Part shown: positions 6,136 through 7,302 of the stretch, in pieces
Position numbering within the stretch: position 1 is the stretch's first letter
How the letters are laid out: each line of letters opens with the position of its first letter
NCBI GenBank assembly: GCA_905235165.1
Contig: CAJOKK010000076.1
Coordinates: forward strand, 1-7,302
Length of the DNA stretch: 7,302 nucleotides
Origin: an uncultured Atopobiaceae bacterium
GTDB lineage: Bacteria; Actinomycetota; Coriobacteriia; Coriobacteriales; Atopobiaceae
Direction: 5' to 3'
The notes under the pieces: model-generated
Told to the model about the DNA's origin: nothing
Database searches by the model: none
Seen by the model: the letters and a program-made list of their open reading frames with translations, nothing else
Made by a program: the position numbers and the translations under genes

Positions 6136-7302
6136 TTACTTCATCTGGAAGTTCTCGATCTCGGCCATCCAGCCGTAGAAGGGGGTGATGTCAGGCGTGA
6201 CGGTCTCGACCTTGACACGCTCCGTCGAGAAGATGACGGCGTTCTGGCGCTGGTAGACGGGGATCTCGCAAGCCCAGTCGATGACCGTGTCGAGACAGGC
6301 CTTGTAGACCTGCTTGCGGTACTCCTGGTCGGTGGAGGCACGCGCCTCGAGGATGAGCTTGTCGAGCTCGGGATCGGCGATGCAGTACTGGTAGTTGGAA
6401 CCGCCCTGGTTGTCGCCGCCGTTGGGGTTCTTGCTGGAGCCCGTAGCCTTGACGGGGTTGGCTGCGTCGGCGTAGTAGATCTGCGTCATGTCGGGGTCGA
6501 TCGTGGCGCCCCAGGCAGCACACCACAGCTCGGCCTGGACGGCGCTGAGCTTGTCCCAGAGGTCGGTGCTGTTGGACAGGTCGGTGACGATGAAGTTGAT
6601 GCCGATCTCCTCGAAGGCGTCGTGAGCCAGCTTCAAGATCATGAAGGAGGGGTGATCGCCCGAGCCGTCAGCCGGGATCAGGCACTCGTACTCGAGCTTG
6701 GCGCCCTCGGGGGCCGCCGTCGCCTTGCCACCCTCGATGGTATAACCAGCCGCCTCGAGGAAGCCGAGGGCCGCGGTCTTGGCAGCTGCGTACTTGGCGT
6801 CGGCGTTCATGTCGGAGGTGTAGATGTCCTTGCCGTCCTTGTCCACGGAGAAGGCCACCTTGTAGCCATCATCCGTGGCGTGGGGAGCGGCCCAGGAGGT
6901 GTTCGAAATCGGGTAGTTAATGACCTCGGCGGCATCGCCGTAGAAGGAGTCGATGGCGACGTCACGATAGACGGCCAGGATGGTGGCGAGCGCCTTGCGC
7001 AGGTTCTTGGAGGCGTCGGAGGCGGGGTCCTTGCCCACCGAGACGTTGATGGCGTTCATGCCGATGTAGCCATAGCCCAGGAAGTCGGTCGTGTTGGTGG
7101 TGATGACCGAACCGGTGATATCGCCGCCATTGGAGTCGGAGATTGCCGCCTCGACGTCCTTGGAGTAGGTGGGGTCGGTGACGTCGATGGTGCCGGTCAC
7201 GACGCCATTGAGCTTGTCCACCTCCTGCATCTCGCGCAGCTGCAGGTACTTGGTCTTGGGCGTGCCCTTGTAGTAGAGCTCGTTGGCCTCGTAGTTGATG
7301 AC
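6136..7302 (-). CDS. oppA: Oligopeptide-binding protein OppA, C-terminal part (runs off the right edge)
   Basis: The frame is open from base 7302 to a TAA at 6136-6138 and encodes the last 388 residues of a family 5 extracellular solute-binding protein. The N terminus, with the expected signal peptide and lipid-attachment cysteine, is outside the window. Internal methionines, such as the one encoded at 7230, are not the start, because the frame continues upstream with matching sequence (VINYEANELYYKG). Family landmarks are FLGYGYIGMNAIN, the helical NLRKALATIL segment, the AELWCAAWGATIDPDM region near the ligand site, and the C-terminal DPELDKLILEA and CEIPVYQ stretches. It captures peptides at the cell surface and hands them to OppBC. 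It is the first gene visible in the cluster and is followed by a 97-base gap with a stable hairpin. Fine specificity (peptide, or another small ligand used by this family) cannot be read here. Confidence 0.93.
   Translation of the reverse strand, partial: VINYEANELYYKGTPKTKYLQLREMQEVDKLNGVVTGTIDVTDPTYSKDVEAAISDSNGGDITGSVITTNTTDFLGYGYIGMNAINVSVGKDPASDASKNLRKALATILAVYRDVAIDSFYGDAAEVINYPISNTSWAAPHATDDGYKVAFSVDKDGKDIYTSDMNADAKYAAAKTAALGFLEAAGYTIEGGKATAAPEGAKLEYECLIPADGSGDHPSFMILKLAHDAFEEIGINFIVTDLSNSTDLWDKLSAVQAELWCAAWGATIDPDMTQIYYADAANPVKATGSSKNPNGGDNQGGSNYQYCIADPELDKLILEARASTDQEYRKQVYKACLDTVIDWACEIPVYQRQNAVIFSTERVKVETVTPDITPFYGWMAEIENFQMK

Noticed and set aside
5034..6188. Plus-strand open frame of 384 codons opposite oppB
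   Set aside because: It is antisense to a clear permease and the product is an implausible run of charged residues and His.

Overview
The window is a tightly packed block of eight genes, all read from the minus strand. It runs in transcript order from a peptide-uptake ABC transporter at the right edge to a major facilitator superfamily (MFS) transporter cut off at the left edge. Base composition is high-GC (about 60% or more) over most of the window. Genes carry strong AGGAGG-type Shine-Dalgarno sites at a very regular 7-base spacing. This fits a high-GC Gram-positive; a Coriobacteriia member (Olsenella/Atopobium/Collinsella-like) is my best guess, from the general look of the proteins and without any database search.

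Transcript order is: oppA (C-terminal 388 residues, start lies beyond base 7302), a 97-base gap with a very stable hairpin, oppB, oppC, oppD, oppF, a 76-77 residue single-pass membrane protein of unknown function, a queD-type 6-carboxytetrahydropterin synthase, and an MFS efflux-type transporter (N-terminal 159 residues, rest lies beyond base 1). Apart from the oppA-oppB gap, neighbouring genes overlap or are separated by 11 to 27 bases, so all eight could be one transcript. OppA captures oligopeptides outside the cell, OppB and OppC form the membrane channel, and OppD and OppF hydrolyse ATP. The three distal genes have no obvious functional tie to peptide import beyond their position.

The transporter is an ordinary family with several uncommon details. 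OppC carries about 215 extra residues between its first and second membrane segments, and most of this insert reads as three divergent copies of one ~55-65 residue unit. Both ATPases have the usual four C-terminal cysteines plus an additional CxxC in the same place. OppD has a ~58-residue, lysine-rich N-terminal extension. The MFS gene drops to about 27-45% GC over bases 61-300, unlike everything else here. I found no RNA genes, CRISPR arrays, insertion sequences or recognisable promoters, and nothing that amounts to a clearly new system.
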